Notes: generated from the sequence alone by a model not told the origin. DNA of 63,357 bases from Candidatus Hydrogenedens sp. (GCA_012522755.1 JAAYJV010000014.1:1-63357), one strand, 5' to 3'; counted from the first letter of the stretch, positions 26,453 through 36,725 are shown. Numbers and translations: made by a program.

Positions 26453-27718
26453 ATGCGCTTTTTCTTGTACAATCTGACACTGTATCTCCTTTCTCCTTTA
26501 GTTTTCCTCTACCTGCTTTTCTCCAAAAGAAATCGCGGACTCATCCGTCGTTTCCGTCCCGATCTGCGTCCCTGTCCCGCAGGATCAATCTGGTTTCATG
26601 CCTGTTCCGTGGGAGAGGTGGGCGTTGCACTCACTTTGATGGAGGAGATGAAAAAACGCTTTCCTGAAAGCTTCTTTCTGATGACAGTCAGCACAGTGTC
26701 AGGCATGAAACAGGCTGAGGCCGCCAGGAGCGGTGCTCAACTGGCCTGGCTTCCCTTTGATCTCTCCAACGCTATGAGCTCTTTTGTAAGGCACTACGCC
26801 CCCCAGGCATTGATACTCATAGAGACGGAGATCTGGCCCAATATGATCAAAGCCATGCACAGACGGAAGCGACCTGTCATCGTCGTCAATGGCCGGCTGA
26901 GCGACAAGCATTTCCCACGATACAAAAAACTGAAAAAGTTCAGTCCCCCTGTCTTTCCTCTCCTCTCCGGAATCTGCAGCCAGGAAGAGACTTATACGGA
27001 GCGTTTTGAGCAATTGGGTGTTTTTCCCGAACGCATTGAAACAACGGGAAACATGAAATATGATCAGAGGCCGCGGATGCTGAGCTCAGAAGAAAAACAG
27101 GCCCTCCAAAAAGAAGTGGGTATTGGCGAGAAAGATCCGGTTGTTGTATTCGGAAGCACCCATCCCGGCGATGAAGAACTTGCCGCTTCCTGCTGGGAAG
27201 TCCTTTCCAGAGAAATTCCCGGTCTGTACATGATTGTCGTACCGCGCCATCTCGACCGTTTAAAAGCGGCTGTTCAGCCTTTCGGTAAAATCCCTTTCCT
27301 GCAGCGTTCACTGATTCGGGGTAAAGATCTTCCTGAGAAGAGTCCTAAAGTGCTTTTCGTCGACACCATGGGTGAACTCACACAATTCTATCAACTGGCC
27401 TCGGTGGCTGTTATTTGCGGCAGCTTTTACCCCGGCGTGGAAGGGCATAATCCTCTGGAAGCGGCGGTGGCGTCCGTGCCTGTGGTTTTTGGTCCTCATA
27501 TGGAAAGTTTTAAAGATGCCGTGAAACTTCTGGTTGCAAAAGGGGGAGCTGTTGAAGTGCCGCGACCGGATACACTCATGCCCATTTTGCATGGTCTTCT
27601 GGACGATGAAGAGGAAAGGAAAGAGATCGGGCGAAAAGCACTTGAAGCGGTTCAAAGCAACGAGGGGGCCACATTGAAAACAGCAGATGCTCTCAGCCGC
27701 TGGCTCACAAAGGAATGA
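26453..27718 (+). CDS. waaA: 3-deoxy-D-manno-octulosonic acid (Kdo) transferase
   Basis: 421 residues. Transfers Kdo from CMP-Kdo to lipid A precursor on the cytoplasmic face of the inner membrane. The N-terminal membrane anchor (LYLLSPLVFLYLLF) is followed by the GT30 signature FHACSVGEVGVA, with the catalytic Glu at E55, then FLMTVSTVSG, LIETEIWPN, TGNMKYDQ, VVFGSTHPGDEE, VVPRHLDR and GGSFYPGVEGHNPLEAA equivalents (here CGSFYPGVEGHNPLEA). Its presence implies a Kdo-containing LPS and hence an outer membrane. It sits alone between the pilus operon terminator and a convergent gene. Confidence 0.95.
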   Translation: MRFFLYNLTLYLLSPLVFLYLLFSKRNRGLIRRFRPDLRPCPAGSIWFHACSVGEVGVALTLMEEMKKRFPESFFLMTVSTVSGMKQAEAARSGAQLAWLPFDLSNAMSSFVRHYAPQALILIETEIWPNMIKAMHRRKRPVIVVNGRLSDKHFPRYKKLKKFSPPVFPLLSGICSQEETYTERFEQLGVFPERIETTGNMKYDQRPRMLSSEEKQALQKEVGIGEKDPVVVFGSTHPGDEELAASCWEVLSREIPGLYMIVVPRHLDRLKAAVQPFGKIPFLQRSLIRGKDLPEKSPKVLFVDTMGELTQFYQLASVAVICGSFYPGVEGHNPLEAAVASVPVVFGPHMESFKDAVKLLVAKGGAVEVPRPDTLMPILHGLLDDEEERKEIGRKALEAVQSNEGATLKTADALSRWLTKE

Positions 27719-27757
27719 CGGCGCTTTCAAGCTGTCTTCAGTACTCTTCGAATCTGC

Positions 27758-29995
27758 TCAGGACTGTTTCTGACCCCGCAGGTAATAGAGAACTCCAAGC
27801 AAAAGAAGTAGAAGGGTTCCCACACTGATGTAAAGCCCGAAAGTGAAAGATTGAGGCCTGTAGGTCAGTGTGACTCGCTGACTCCCCTTCATCAGTTCAA
27901 CACCCTGAAAAGCGATATCCACAGGAAAGAGCGGGTTGTCCTGTCCATTGAGTTCAGCATACCAGCCGGGATACCAGGAATTGGCTACAACAAGAATTCC
28001 ACTCTGAGCGCCATCAAGACGCAGATCAATCTTATCGGAAGAAAGGTGTTCCACCTGCACACGGGTGTTTTTACCCGTATCATTTCCGGGCACAGGAATA
28101 TAATCTGACTCCACCAGAGGCGGACCGGAAGCGCGCAGTATATTGTCTTTTTCCATATCCAGGGGTCGGGCCGTATTGGATACCCGGGCAAAAGGATAGG
28201 TGTTCAAATCTCGAAGAAGAACAGCGCCTGAAGGGAAAACATCCTGAATATTCAATACGGGACGGAGAAGTGAGAAGCCTTCAAGAATGTCCTGTTTGGT
28301 AAGCACGAGTTGACTCGAAGCGGTGAGGCGCAGCAACTCCGGTTGAGAAGCGGCCTGCCTGTTGAACTCTTCCAGACGCTTCAGGTGTACCCCGGAAGGG
28401 GAATAACTTTGTGAGATGCCGTGAATGGAAAGGGGCCACTGGGCCAGTTTGTCCGTACCTGAAATACGGATGTTTTCCTTGCACAGACTTCGAGTGAACA
28501 GGGTGTCGGGTATCGCCTGCTCTACGGAAGTATAATGGCTCAGAGGCTGGTAGGCACGCCAGGAACCCAGAAAGAGAAGGATGCACAAGGCGGTGACCAG
28601 CCAGGAGACCCGGGGCTTCAGCAGGGTAATACCGAAAATAACGACCAGGAGCAGACACAGCAGCAGGGCCGGCAAGAAATGGGGAAGTTGCTGCAATTTA
28701 TGGCGGGTCATGAGCAGAGCTATAAAAAAGGAGAGGCCGTAAAACACGGGGAGAGCATATTTCAAACGCTTTAATACAGTCTTGCACTGCTCCAGATTCA
28801 GGCGAAGCCATTCTTCGGCTGTCGTTGCTGTCAAAAAGAAAAAGGCCAGTGGTATGGGAAGCAGGAAATAATGGCTGTCAAAAAAAGACAGACCGGTAAT
28901 CTGACGCAGATGGGGAGTGATGAACATTCCCAGAAAAGCGAAGAGGACAGCCGTCAACAGGAAGGCTTCAACACGCCGTTTCCGGATACGCAGGGCAAAA
29001 GAGCGTAACGCAAACCACAAAGGCAGCAGCAGAAATCCCATCACACAGGAAGGCAGCCACAAAGCCGCTTCTGTTTTTCCGGCTGCATTCCCGGCAAGAC
29101 TCTGAGGCGAAAGAAGGATCAGGGAAAGATCGCGAACCTTGATGAGAGGGAGATCGTTGTTCTCCAGGTAACCATGGTTTAAAAATTCAGCATAGGGCAA
29201 TACCTGCAGAGCCGCCAGACAGAGTGCCAGAAGACCGCTGATCAGCAGAATCAGAAAAGTATTGACATAGCCTTCTCCTTCCCGGGTGCGCAGCCTGTAG
29301 ACAGGGATGAGCAGCATGAGAAAAAGAAGCATGGCCACCAGGCCATCAGGCCCGCCAGCCAGGGCCATCACACCCAGAAGCAATGCCAGTACCGGCCAGA
29401 TGCGATATTGCCCCAAGAGCAGTGCCTGCATGGCTACGAGCAGCAGCGGAAAGAGAGGCACCAGATCAGAGACGGGAAGCCAGTGCCCCACAAGCAGAAT
29501 CCCGCTCAATTGATATCCGAAACCAGCCACGAGAGCCAGTGAAGGTGAAAAATGGAATTTACGGGCTGCAAAATATGCAAAGAGGCCCGCTGCAGCACTT
29601 TTTAAAAATACGGATACGCCCAAAGCAGCCGCCAGAGGAAAGACATAGAGGGGCAGAGAAAAAACTGAGAAAACTCGGGTACGCCAGAGGGCGAGAAAGG
29701 GGATACCACAACCCTCATAGGGATTCCACAGAGGAAGTTTCTTGAGCAAAGCACTTTCGTTTAAATAGACATACCACGGGAAATAGCGTTGAACAAGTTC
29801 TGTGGAGCTCTCGCCCTTTGACAGATGAAAGCCGCTTTCCCGGGCCTCCTGCCAGGGGGCACGTAAAGTGAGTTCACTGAGGTCGAAAGGAAGGGAGCCA
29901 CCTTTAACGACCGGATAAAGAAGCACGGCCGGCACGATAAAGAGTACGGCCAGACAAATGAAAGCTTCAAGGTAGACACGTCTTTGATGCGGCAC
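27758..29995 (-). CDS. YfhO-family integral membrane protein (probable glycosyltransferase-like)
   Basis: 746 residues from a GTG at 29995 with AGAAGGG upstream; a TTG at 30013 is an alternative. About a dozen hydrophobic segments fill residues 10-460, and the C-terminal part has the family's soluble beta domain with VVANSWYPGWYAELNGQ and a final membrane segment (LYISVGTLLLLLLGVLYY). YfhO proteins resemble GT-C glycosyltransferases, and some members are needed for lipoteichoic acid or glycolipid glycosylation in Firmicutes. An acidic pair early (PFDLSELTLRAPW) may be the GT-C loop. The gene is convergent with waaA. Confidence 0.82.
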   Translation of the reverse strand: MPHQRRVYLEAFICLAVLFIVPAVLLYPVVKGGSLPFDLSELTLRAPWQEARESGFHLSKGESSTELVQRYFPWYVYLNESALLKKLPLWNPYEGCGIPFLALWRTRVFSVFSLPLYVFPLAAALGVSVFLKSAAAGLFAYFAARKFHFSPSLALVAGFGYQLSGILLVGHWLPVSDLVPLFPLLLVAMQALLLGQYRIWPVLALLLGVMALAGGPDGLVAMLLFLMLLIPVYRLRTREGEGYVNTFLILLISGLLALCLAALQVLPYAEFLNHGYLENNDLPLIKVRDLSLILLSPQSLAGNAAGKTEAALWLPSCVMGFLLLPLWFALRSFALRIRKRRVEAFLLTAVLFAFLGMFITPHLRQITGLSFFDSHYFLLPIPLAFFFLTATTAEEWLRLNLEQCKTVLKRLKYALPVFYGLSFFIALLMTRHKLQQLPHFLPALLLCLLLVVIFGITLLKPRVSWLVTALCILLFLGSWRAYQPLSHYTSVEQAIPDTLFTRSLCKENIRISGTDKLAQWPLSIHGISQSYSPSGVHLKRLEEFNRQAASQPELLRLTASSQLVLTKQDILEGFSLLRPVLNIQDVFPSGAVLLRDLNTYPFARVSNTARPLDMEKDNILRASGPPLVESDYIPVPGNDTGKNTRVQVEHLSSDKIDLRLDGAQSGILVVANSWYPGWYAELNGQDNPLFPVDIAFQGVELMKGSQRVTLTYRPQSFTFGLYISVGTLLLLLLGVLYYLRGQKQS

Positions 29996-30161
29996 GAAAG
30001 AGCCCTTCTGCAAAGAAATAAAATAAGCTTTTCCACATTCTCCTCATGCACAGGAGCCTGTGTCAAGTGTTTTTCCTGAAAGAGGATAAAGCTTAGTATA
30101 CCGTAAATATGCCCGATGTTGCATCTTAAGGGCCTGTCTGAATTCACTTGTCATAGATGAC

Positions 30162-31262
30162 TCAAAGTCTGATGCCCGGGGCTGTTTCCAAAAAAGCGCT
30201 TACCGTAATTTGTGGAAAGGCCTCCTGCAGACGTTCTTTCATCTCCATGACAACCGGCTGTTCCGTACCCCAATGACCGGCGTCTATACAGGCGATATCA
30301 CGCAACTGTGCTGTTTCCGCATCGTGATAACCCACGTCGCCGCTAACATAGACATCGGTATTTTCAGGAAGTTTCCCCACCATTTTTCCACCACTGCCCC
30401 CCAGAAGAGCCACCTTTCTGACTTTCTTTTCCCCTTGTCCATAATAGACGAGATGAGGCAGACAAAGGGCATCCCGAACTTTCTTTCCGAAAACAGCCAG
30501 AGACATGGGTTCTTCCAGTATTCCCTGACGCCCCAATCCTATGCGGCGGTTCGGATTTTCCAGAGCGATCAGATCATAGGCGGGTTCTTCATAGGGATGG
30601 TGGTTCATCAGTGCCTGCAATATCTTGGCACTTGTAGCCGCCGGCACAATCATTTCCAGCCTGATTTCAGGTTCCAGATTCAATTGCCCTTTCTCACCAC
30701 TGAAAGGTTTCGCCGCCTCCAGGGGCTGAAAACTCCCCATCCCTTCCGATTGAAAAGAACAATGACTGTAATCGCCGATGACACCTGCTCCAGCAAGAGC
30801 CAGGGCATCACGGAGGCGATCCACATGATCTTTCGGCACAAATGTAATGAGTTTGAACTGTCTCTGGCTGTCATCACGGAAAAGAGGCTTGATTTTTGTC
30901 AACCCCAACTTCGTGGCCAGAATATCGTTTACACCTCCCTCCGTAATATCAAGATTCGTATGAGCCACGAAACAGGCGATCCTGTTGCGGAGGATTTCCG
31001 CACAGAGCCGGGCATGGGGGTAATCTTCACGGAGCGTTTTGATGGGCCGGAAAATGAGGGGATGATGAGCCACGATCATGTTGGCGCCCATGTCTTTGGC
31101 TTCTTCCAGAGCCTCAGGCGTGACGGAGAGACAGGTCAGTACGGCGTTGACTTCCTGTACGGGATCACCTGTCTGAAGTCCCACATTGTCCCAGTCAGCA
31201 GCCAGTTTTTCCGGGGCCCACTCTTCCATAAAGTTGCAAATATCTTTGACTTTATAACTCAT
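30162..31262 (-). CDS. Nif3-like dinuclear metal centre protein
   Basis: 366 residues from ATG 31262 (AAGGA 9 bases upstream; the longer frame overlaps the upstream gene too far). Matches the Nif3/YqfO/DUF34 family: N terminus ICNFMEEWAPEKLAADWDNVGLQ, metal ligands in VAHHPLIF and AHTNLD, a mid-chain insertion domain (about 130-240), and the C-terminal GDVGYHDA and IDAGHWGTE. Forms a toroidal hexamer with two metals per subunit; the biochemical role is unsettled (proposed GTP cyclohydrolase-like or metal insertion). The start lies inside the end of the MEMO-family gene (11-base overlap), so translation is coupled. Confidence 0.92.
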   Translation of the reverse strand: MSYKVKDICNFMEEWAPEKLAADWDNVGLQTGDPVQEVNAVLTCLSVTPEALEEAKDMGANMIVAHHPLIFRPIKTLREDYPHARLCAEILRNRIACFVAHTNLDITEGGVNDILATKLGLTKIKPLFRDDSQRQFKLITFVPKDHVDRLRDALALAGAGVIGDYSHCSFQSEGMGSFQPLEAAKPFSGEKGQLNLEPEIRLEMIVPAATSAKILQALMNHHPYEEPAYDLIALENPNRRIGLGRQGILEEPMSLAVFGKKVRDALCLPHLVYYGQGEKKVRKVALLGGSGGKMVGKLPENTDVYVSGDVGYHDAETAQLRDIACIDAGHWGTEQPVVMEMKERLQEAFPQITVSAFLETAPGIRL

Positions 31263-32091
31263 CTTCCAAAATCCTTTTCTCAAATGAAACAGAGGCAAAG
31301 CCTGTAATCCAGTGTTCTCTGGTATCAAATGTCGTCGTACAGCCATAGTCGAGAAGAAAGCCTTCAGGAACGCCCCGTGCAGCGCAACAGGACATCATGG
31401 TGACGACGGCAGCCGAGGCGGATAAGGCACAGATGCCCTGTTGCAGCCCCTCCATAAGTCCGGAAATGTCTCCATTTTGTATGCGGGTCAGCGTTATTGC
31501 GCCCTGTCGGCCATCAGAGTTCCGGGCAAACTGGGTATCCAGATCGGAGGTACAGATGAGCAGATCATCTTCCGACAGGGCTGCGGCCAGCTCCTTTCCC
31601 AGTCCCACATGAAAATCAGAGGCTTCTTCTCCGAGAAGAAGAGAAACAACAGGGATCTTATCATCATAAGTGTATATATGCTGTACATAAGACAGAGGCA
31701 TTGAAATATGATGCGCCTCATCATGGTTTTCCGGACAAATACAATCCAGACGCTTCTTCAGGATGTTTCTGAATTCCCGGTCGGCTGGAGAGCTTGTCAG
31801 AGCTGTCTTGAAAGAAGAACGACTGTAAAGGGACAGCCCGGAAAAATTCAGTTGAGAAGAAGCGTTGATGAACACGATGCGTTTGGGCACCCACCGGTGT
31901 ATACGGGCAAAAGCGAAGGCCGCCGTACGGCCGGAAAAGAGATAATGATCATGAGGCACCAGCAGCGCCACAGGCTTGCAGGTCGGTACATGCGGCTGCA
32001 GCGGTTTCATAAGCTCATCCAAAAATTTACCCAGAGCCCGGGGAGTTTCAGGGAAACAATAATAGTCGGGCAAAGGTCTCCAGGAGGTCAC
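31252..32091 (-). CDS. MEMO1-family protein
   Basis: 279 residues from a GTG at 32091 with AAGGAG 7 bases before it. Family marks: LVPHDHYLFSGRTAAFAFARI (the usual PHAGY site, here PHDHY), FINASSQLNFSG, NHDEAHHISMPLSYVQHIY and CTSDLDTQFA. MEMO proteins share a fold with extradiol dioxygenases and bind metal; their role in bacteria is unknown, though they are often part of the AMMECR1-MEMO-radical SAM set. No AMMECR1 gene is here, but it is coupled to Nif3, another metal-binding family of unclear function. Confidence 0.82.
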   Translation of the reverse strand: MTSWRPLPDYYCFPETPRALGKFLDELMKPLQPHVPTCKPVALLVPHDHYLFSGRTAAFAFARIHRWVPKRIVFINASSQLNFSGLSLYSRSSFKTALTSSPADREFRNILKKRLDCICPENHDEAHHISMPLSYVQHIYTYDDKIPVVSLLLGEEASDFHVGLGKELAAALSEDDLLICTSDLDTQFARNSDGRQGAITLTRIQNGDISGLMEGLQQGICALSASAAVVTMMSCCAARGVPEGFLLDYGCTTTFDTREHWITGFASVSFEKRILEDEL

Positions 32092-32123
32092 GGCTCCGCT
32101 CCTTTTATGAAGTTCCAGGGGAA

Positions 32124-35100
32124 TCAGCGTTTTTCCAGTATCTCCAGAGCTTCGGCCACTTTTCTTCGTTGTGCTTCAATAGGCGCCGGATCTTTCGTAA
32201 AGATGCTCAAAGTCTTGGAAATAGTATCAGGCACTTCCAGCAAGGCTGTGAAAGTTTCCAATTCTTCCTCAGTCAAATGCTCTTTCTTCTCTTCTATTGC
32301 ACTGCGCAGCATGGCCAGATATTCATAATCTTCTATACCGTCCCGGAGCATTTCAATTCGTATGGTGTCTACGGGCGCTTCAAAATTCGCTTTGGAAGGC
32401 CGTCCGTCAGCCACGGCTTCAGGGGGATATAAAAAGCGGGCATCGCCATTACCCCAGGGCAGCGGGGTTTCCTCGCCATAGCTGTAGGACCAGGCCATGG
32501 TATCCTCATAAGGATTCTGCGGATGTTCCGGATCGGGATAGCCCGTCACACTGTGCCAGAGGATACTGTGCCAGATGAGGAAGCCCACAATATTCCGCTC
32601 CCAGGTCTGCCAGAGCCACACCCGGAAATCCGTTGCCGGATGGTCGATGAACAGCCCCGCATAGGGCTCCTTGGGCAGTGTACAGACATACCACCAGATT
32701 TTCTCGCCCAGCGCTTCCCGGGCTCGGGCATCTTTTTCATTCCAGAGGAAGGGGAGAGGACACCAGATATTCGGGCCACCGTAAAGCCCCTCGTGAATCT
32801 CTTCCGTGATCATCCGCCCGATCTTGGGCGCATGTTTTTTGAACTTGTTGAAGCCGTTCATGACAAAGGGATAGTCCTTCTCTTCGGGTTCATCAAACCA
32901 GTAAATGAAGCTGTCTTCTATCCACCCTTTTTCCTCAAAATGTTCCCCCAGTTGACGGCAGTAATCGGCGAAGAGATGCTGATAGACTTCCGTGTCCTCC
33001 GTGAAACCGCGGATGGAAGGAGCCCGTTGATAATAGAAATTACCCCAGCCCATCCCCTGAACAGGGACACGGACTGAGTTGAAATGAAACTCCTGAAAGC
33101 CCCGTTCCGTTCCCCGGTCATAGGCCTCCCAGTCGAAGTGTACTTTCAGGCTTTTGATGTCCTCAGGCGGGTTCTCCGGAGAAATATCGGGCCAATGTAC
33201 AATAAAGGGATCGAGAGGGGAGAGGTCATGGGGAGTGAGATGATGATCCGCCATGGCCTGAAGATAACTGTCCACCACGCGCCGTTTATCCGCATCCGCA
33301 GTGGCGCCATGATAGCGGATGGCCATATCGTGATTCAGCCCGAAGGTGCTCACACAGCTCATGCGATCGGGGAGCGTGAAATCGAAGACACGCAATTCAA
33401 AGGGAACTTCCTGACGGTAATCATCAGCCGTAACAATAAGCTGGCCGCTGTATTCTCCCGCTGGTGCGTCTTTCCCCGGTTTCACACGGATCCAGAAGGG
33501 CTGGTTCACACCCGCCTTCACAGTGAGCCCATCCTTCTGGGGCGGCAAAGGATCAGCCCAGTCCGCCGGTGGCGCTGTGGGGTCTGTCGGCTGCATGACA
33601 GGCACATGGCGCACCCGCAATACATCCACAGCCCCGCCGGAGATTACAGCACCTTCGGCACTCTTCAGATCCGTAGCGCTTACCCGGACATGGTGCAAGG
33701 TCTTTTCCGGAAGAAGAACCAACTGCGCCGCCTCCGCTTCGTTTTTCGCTGTTTCAATGCGCAAGGCTGTTCCCGTTGCTGTGGGCATGCCACGGTTTTT
33801 CCGGATCTTCCAGCCCGACGAAGCCCACCAGAGTCCATCACCCAGTTTTTCGCCATAGGCCGTATGGAAATATTCAGGGAAGGGGCACTGATAATAGAGG
33901 CGGATCCCATCGCTTTCCAGTGTCAGCTCATCCAGAGTGTTTTCAATGGGCACAGTGAGCGCCTCGCCGAAGGGGGCCTTCGAAAAGACCTGGCCACCAG
34001 CTTTGAGCGTCACTTCCCCCGCCAGTGGCTCTCCGTCTTTTGTCGCCCGGACGGTGATTCCCTCTTCTGAGCGGTCAGGATTGTGCAATGCCGGAGCGTC
34101 CACCTCAACTTCTAGTCCTTCCGCCAGTTCCTGCACCTCCATCCAGCGGGTGCTGCCGAAAGCGGTCATGGCTTTCCCGCCCAGTTTCGCTTCCACACGA
34201 TACTCCAGAATCTGCAGATTTCTCTCGGCCACGGCCGACCCGGAGAGGCGGACCCACAGGCTTTTCATGGGAAAAAATTCCGCTGGAGGCTTCAAGGAAA
34301 ACCGTTTGCCTTCTCCCAGAACACCCAGTTCCAGCCAATCTTCTCCTGTACGGCTTACCTCCACTTTTAATTTGCTTTCTCCGAAACAGCGCGTCCAGAA
34401 TAAAAGAGTGAGGTCATCAAAGAGATGCTCCGCCACCTCATGCTCAAAGATCGCATAGGCACCATCAAAGAAGATGAGCCGATCCGTGTTGAAATGATTG
34501 GTGAATTCTCTTGAAAAACGGTGCACATTGCTGCGGCTCTGTATCTGGGTGGTGGAAAAGAAATAATCATTCCCCCGGATACGCTCTCCTTCTCCCAATT
34601 CCACCTCACCGAAGCGGGCATGAACAGGCATGGCACGTACAAGACTCAAGTTGTCAAAATGAAAGCGGCTGTCATCCTGCCACTGGCCTACCCGGTAAAA
34701 ATACTCCTCCTCCCGGTGAGGCGTACGGAAACCATAACGGATGGTCTTCCATATTTCAGGCAGATAAAAAACGTCCACATTGTATTTTTCCACACCGACC
34801 AGGGCACTGCCCCCGCCCCGGCCCAGTTCTTCCCGACGCATATCAAGCTGCAAGAGATAGTGACAGCCCGGTTCCAGATCAAAGCTTTGTGAACGCCAGC
34901 ACAAAAGCTCTTCCGCTGCACCTGTCCCTTCTGTCCAGATGCTCTTTTCTCCATGGGAGGCCTGACCTGACAGGACACCGCCTTTGGGACTGTCCATGAT
35001 CCATCCCTCCGCATTTCCGGAGTCATCCAGCCTTTCAAAAGAGGCGTTGACCTTTTCATCGGGCAATGCTCCGGCGGAAAAGCAAAGACAAATCAAGCAG

Positions 35101-35126
35101 GAAAATACAAACAGCCGACAATACAT
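32124..35126 (-). CDS. Secreted DUF4091-containing glycoside-hydrolase-like protein
   Basis: 1000 residues with a signal peptide (LFVFSCLICLCFSAGA). Beta-rich N-terminal modules (about 25-430) resemble carbohydrate-binding domains (ASFERLDDSGNAEGW...FHFDNLSLVR). The catalytic-like part (about 600-900) has a TIM-barrel pattern with IYWFDEPEEKDYPF, the DEP motif typical of DUF4091/GH123-like proteins, and the DUF4091 tail VDTIRIEMLRDGIEDYEYL at about 930. Members probably cleave amino-sugar-containing glycans; the substrate is unknown. It precedes the MEMO gene by 32 bases and so likely heads the operon. Confidence 0.85.
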   Translation of the reverse strand: MYCRLFVFSCLICLCFSAGALPDEKVNASFERLDDSGNAEGWIMDSPKGGVLSGQASHGEKSIWTEGTGAAEELLCWRSQSFDLEPGCHYLLQLDMRREELGRGGGSALVGVEKYNVDVFYLPEIWKTIRYGFRTPHREEEYFYRVGQWQDDSRFHFDNLSLVRAMPVHARFGEVELGEGERIRGNDYFFSTTQIQSRSNVHRFSREFTNHFNTDRLIFFDGAYAIFEHEVAEHLFDDLTLLFWTRCFGESKLKVEVSRTGEDWLELGVLGEGKRFSLKPPAEFFPMKSLWVRLSGSAVAERNLQILEYRVEAKLGGKAMTAFGSTRWMEVQELAEGLEVEVDAPALHNPDRSEEGITVRATKDGEPLAGEVTLKAGGQVFSKAPFGEALTVPIENTLDELTLESDGIRLYYQCPFPEYFHTAYGEKLGDGLWWASSGWKIRKNRGMPTATGTALRIETAKNEAEAAQLVLLPEKTLHHVRVSATDLKSAEGAVISGGAVDVLRVRHVPVMQPTDPTAPPADWADPLPPQKDGLTVKAGVNQPFWIRVKPGKDAPAGEYSGQLIVTADDYRQEVPFELRVFDFTLPDRMSCVSTFGLNHDMAIRYHGATADADKRRVVDSYLQAMADHHLTPHDLSPLDPFIVHWPDISPENPPEDIKSLKVHFDWEAYDRGTERGFQEFHFNSVRVPVQGMGWGNFYYQRAPSIRGFTEDTEVYQHLFADYCRQLGEHFEEKGWIEDSFIYWFDEPEEKDYPFVMNGFNKFKKHAPKIGRMITEEIHEGLYGGPNIWCPLPFLWNEKDARAREALGEKIWWYVCTLPKEPYAGLFIDHPATDFRVWLWQTWERNIVGFLIWHSILWHSVTGYPDPEHPQNPYEDTMAWSYSYGEETPLPWGNGDARFLYPPEAVADGRPSKANFEAPVDTIRIEMLRDGIEDYEYLAMLRSAIEEKKEHLTEEELETFTALLEVPDTISKTLSIFTKDPAPIEAQRRKVAEALEILEKR

Positions 35127-35334
35127 GGCATCGATCCTTATTTAATGACCACAAACAGAAGAACGATACAATATGAATGCAGCGAAAGGTGAAGAAAGGA
35201 ACTTCTTCTCCCTTCAAGAATACCATAGCATATTCATGAAAAGAAGCTGAAGAAGTGCCATTCGAAAAAAGGAGTCAACAGCAAAGACAAGAACTTCCGC
35301 CAAAATATCTTTGACCCTCTTGTGACCTCACCTG

Positions 35335-36585
35335 CTATTCTTCTGATTCCGCAAGTTCCCAGTGCAGCGGTGGCTCCAGCTCAGGGTTATAAAAATAAGC
35401 GCCTCCCCTTTCACTGATGTAAAGCATCCGGATCGCCTCCGCCATGGACAAGTCGCCACTCTGCCATCCGTCGATAGATCCCATCGCTTCCTCATGGTCG
35501 ATCTGTCCATCATGATTCCGATCAGACGGGTGGGTCAGTTCCACGTCGCTTTTTGCGATACGGAAACCGAGAAAATAATATCGCTGCCAGGGTTCTGTTA
35601 TATCTGTGTTCCGGGCTGCACAACGTGCATCGTACCCTATACGTTGCCAGTGGCCCCCGCGTGCAGCCTTATAGTAGCCCTTCGCCGGTCCGGAAGGATT
35701 GCGCCCGGGAGAAGAATTATAATAAGTGCTGGAATACCAGTCATGGCACCATTCCCAGACACCGCCGCTCATGTCGTAGGCACCCACAGGGCTTCGTGCG
35801 TCCCGGGTCAGTATTTCAGGGGTGCTCAGTGTCACGGGGTTGATGCCGTTATACCAGCCCACGGGGGTAGTATAAGGTTTTATCTCCAGTCCCAGTGGAT
35901 TGGGTGAGGGATAGGCCTCGTAATTGGCCAGGGTGATATCAAGGGTATCACTCATCATCCCATAATGCCAGTGCTTTTCCCCGTCCCACGCAGCCGCACG
36001 TTCCCATTCCGCTTCCGTGGGCAGGCGGTACCCGTTGCGCACGGGATGATAACGTTTCCAGGTCGAAACATCGTAATAGGGCTCCAAACCCTCTCTTTGG
36101 CTCAGCCAATTGCAATAACATACAGCGCCATACCAGGACACGCGAATTACGGGGTGCTCGTCCATGGGAAACAACTGCCCCCCGTATCCTCCCCAGCTGC
36201 GTATGGCAAATTTATTTTCATCCCAAAAGATTTGAACGTTGTCAGAGTCTTTTTGATCACAGGCAATGGGTTGACCATAGGCGTGAACGATGCCGCCTGT
36301 ATAGGGGTTGCCCTTGTTATCTTCCAGTATACTGAGATTCGAATTGAGAAAAGCGGTGAACTGAGCGGCTGTCTCCGGATACATACCGATCTGATAGCGA
36401 TCCAACCATACCGTATGAACAGGTTGTTCACCAATGGCTGTACCGCTATAAGGTCTGCCCATTTCGAAGTAGCCTTCCTCGACGGTGAGCATGGGGGTAA
36501 GAGATTGTGCCCCGCTATCCCAAGCCCATATCCCGCTGATAAGCCCGAACAACACAAGCATGGAGGACATACACTTGCTCTTCAT
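35335..36585 (-). CDS. Secreted SUMF1-domain protein with EF-hand-like C-terminal module
   Basis: 416 residues with a signal peptide. The formylglycine-generating-enzyme-like domain (about 30-345) shows YFEMGRPY, HPVIRVSWYGAVCYCNWLS, GYRLPTEAEWERAAAW, GAYDMSGGVWEWCHDWY and AARGGHWQRIGYDARCAAR. The paired catalytic Cys of true FGEs, expected just after GGSW/Y, are not present (GGHWQRIGYDARC keeps only the later Cys), so sulfatase activation is unlikely; binding or another oxidase-like role is possible. The last 65 residues (SDRNHDGQIDHEEA...AIRMLYI...EPPLHWE) match the C terminus of the gene at 1-893. The paralogue at 36726 lies immediately upstream. Confidence 0.85.
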   Translation of the reverse strand: MKSKCMSSMLVLFGLISGIWAWDSGAQSLTPMLTVEEGYFEMGRPYSGTAIGEQPVHTVWLDRYQIGMYPETAAQFTAFLNSNLSILEDNKGNPYTGGIVHAYGQPIACDQKDSDNVQIFWDENKFAIRSWGGYGGQLFPMDEHPVIRVSWYGAVCYCNWLSQREGLEPYYDVSTWKRYHPVRNGYRLPTEAEWERAAAWDGEKHWHYGMMSDTLDITLANYEAYPSPNPLGLEIKPYTTPVGWYNGINPVTLSTPEILTRDARSPVGAYDMSGGVWEWCHDWYSSTYYNSSPGRNPSGPAKGYYKAARGGHWQRIGYDARCAARNTDITEPWQRYYFLGFRIAKSDVELTHPSDRNHDGQIDHEEAMGSIDGWQSGDLSMAEAIRMLYISERGGAYFYNPELEPPLHWELAESEE

Positions 36586-36725
36586 AGACCATTCCTTATC
36601 CGTTGAGAACAGTGCTCTTAATATCTATTATACCGCATAAAGAAAGTTTTCAGCAGAATTGTTTTTGAGCTGCTTATGCTGTATTCGGCTGTGATCATCT
36701 GATGTACAGACTTTTATTTTTCTTG

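Noticed and set aside
30210-31307. 365-codon plus-strand frame opposite the Nif3-like gene
   Set aside because: Antisense of a conserved gene whose metal motifs are intact.
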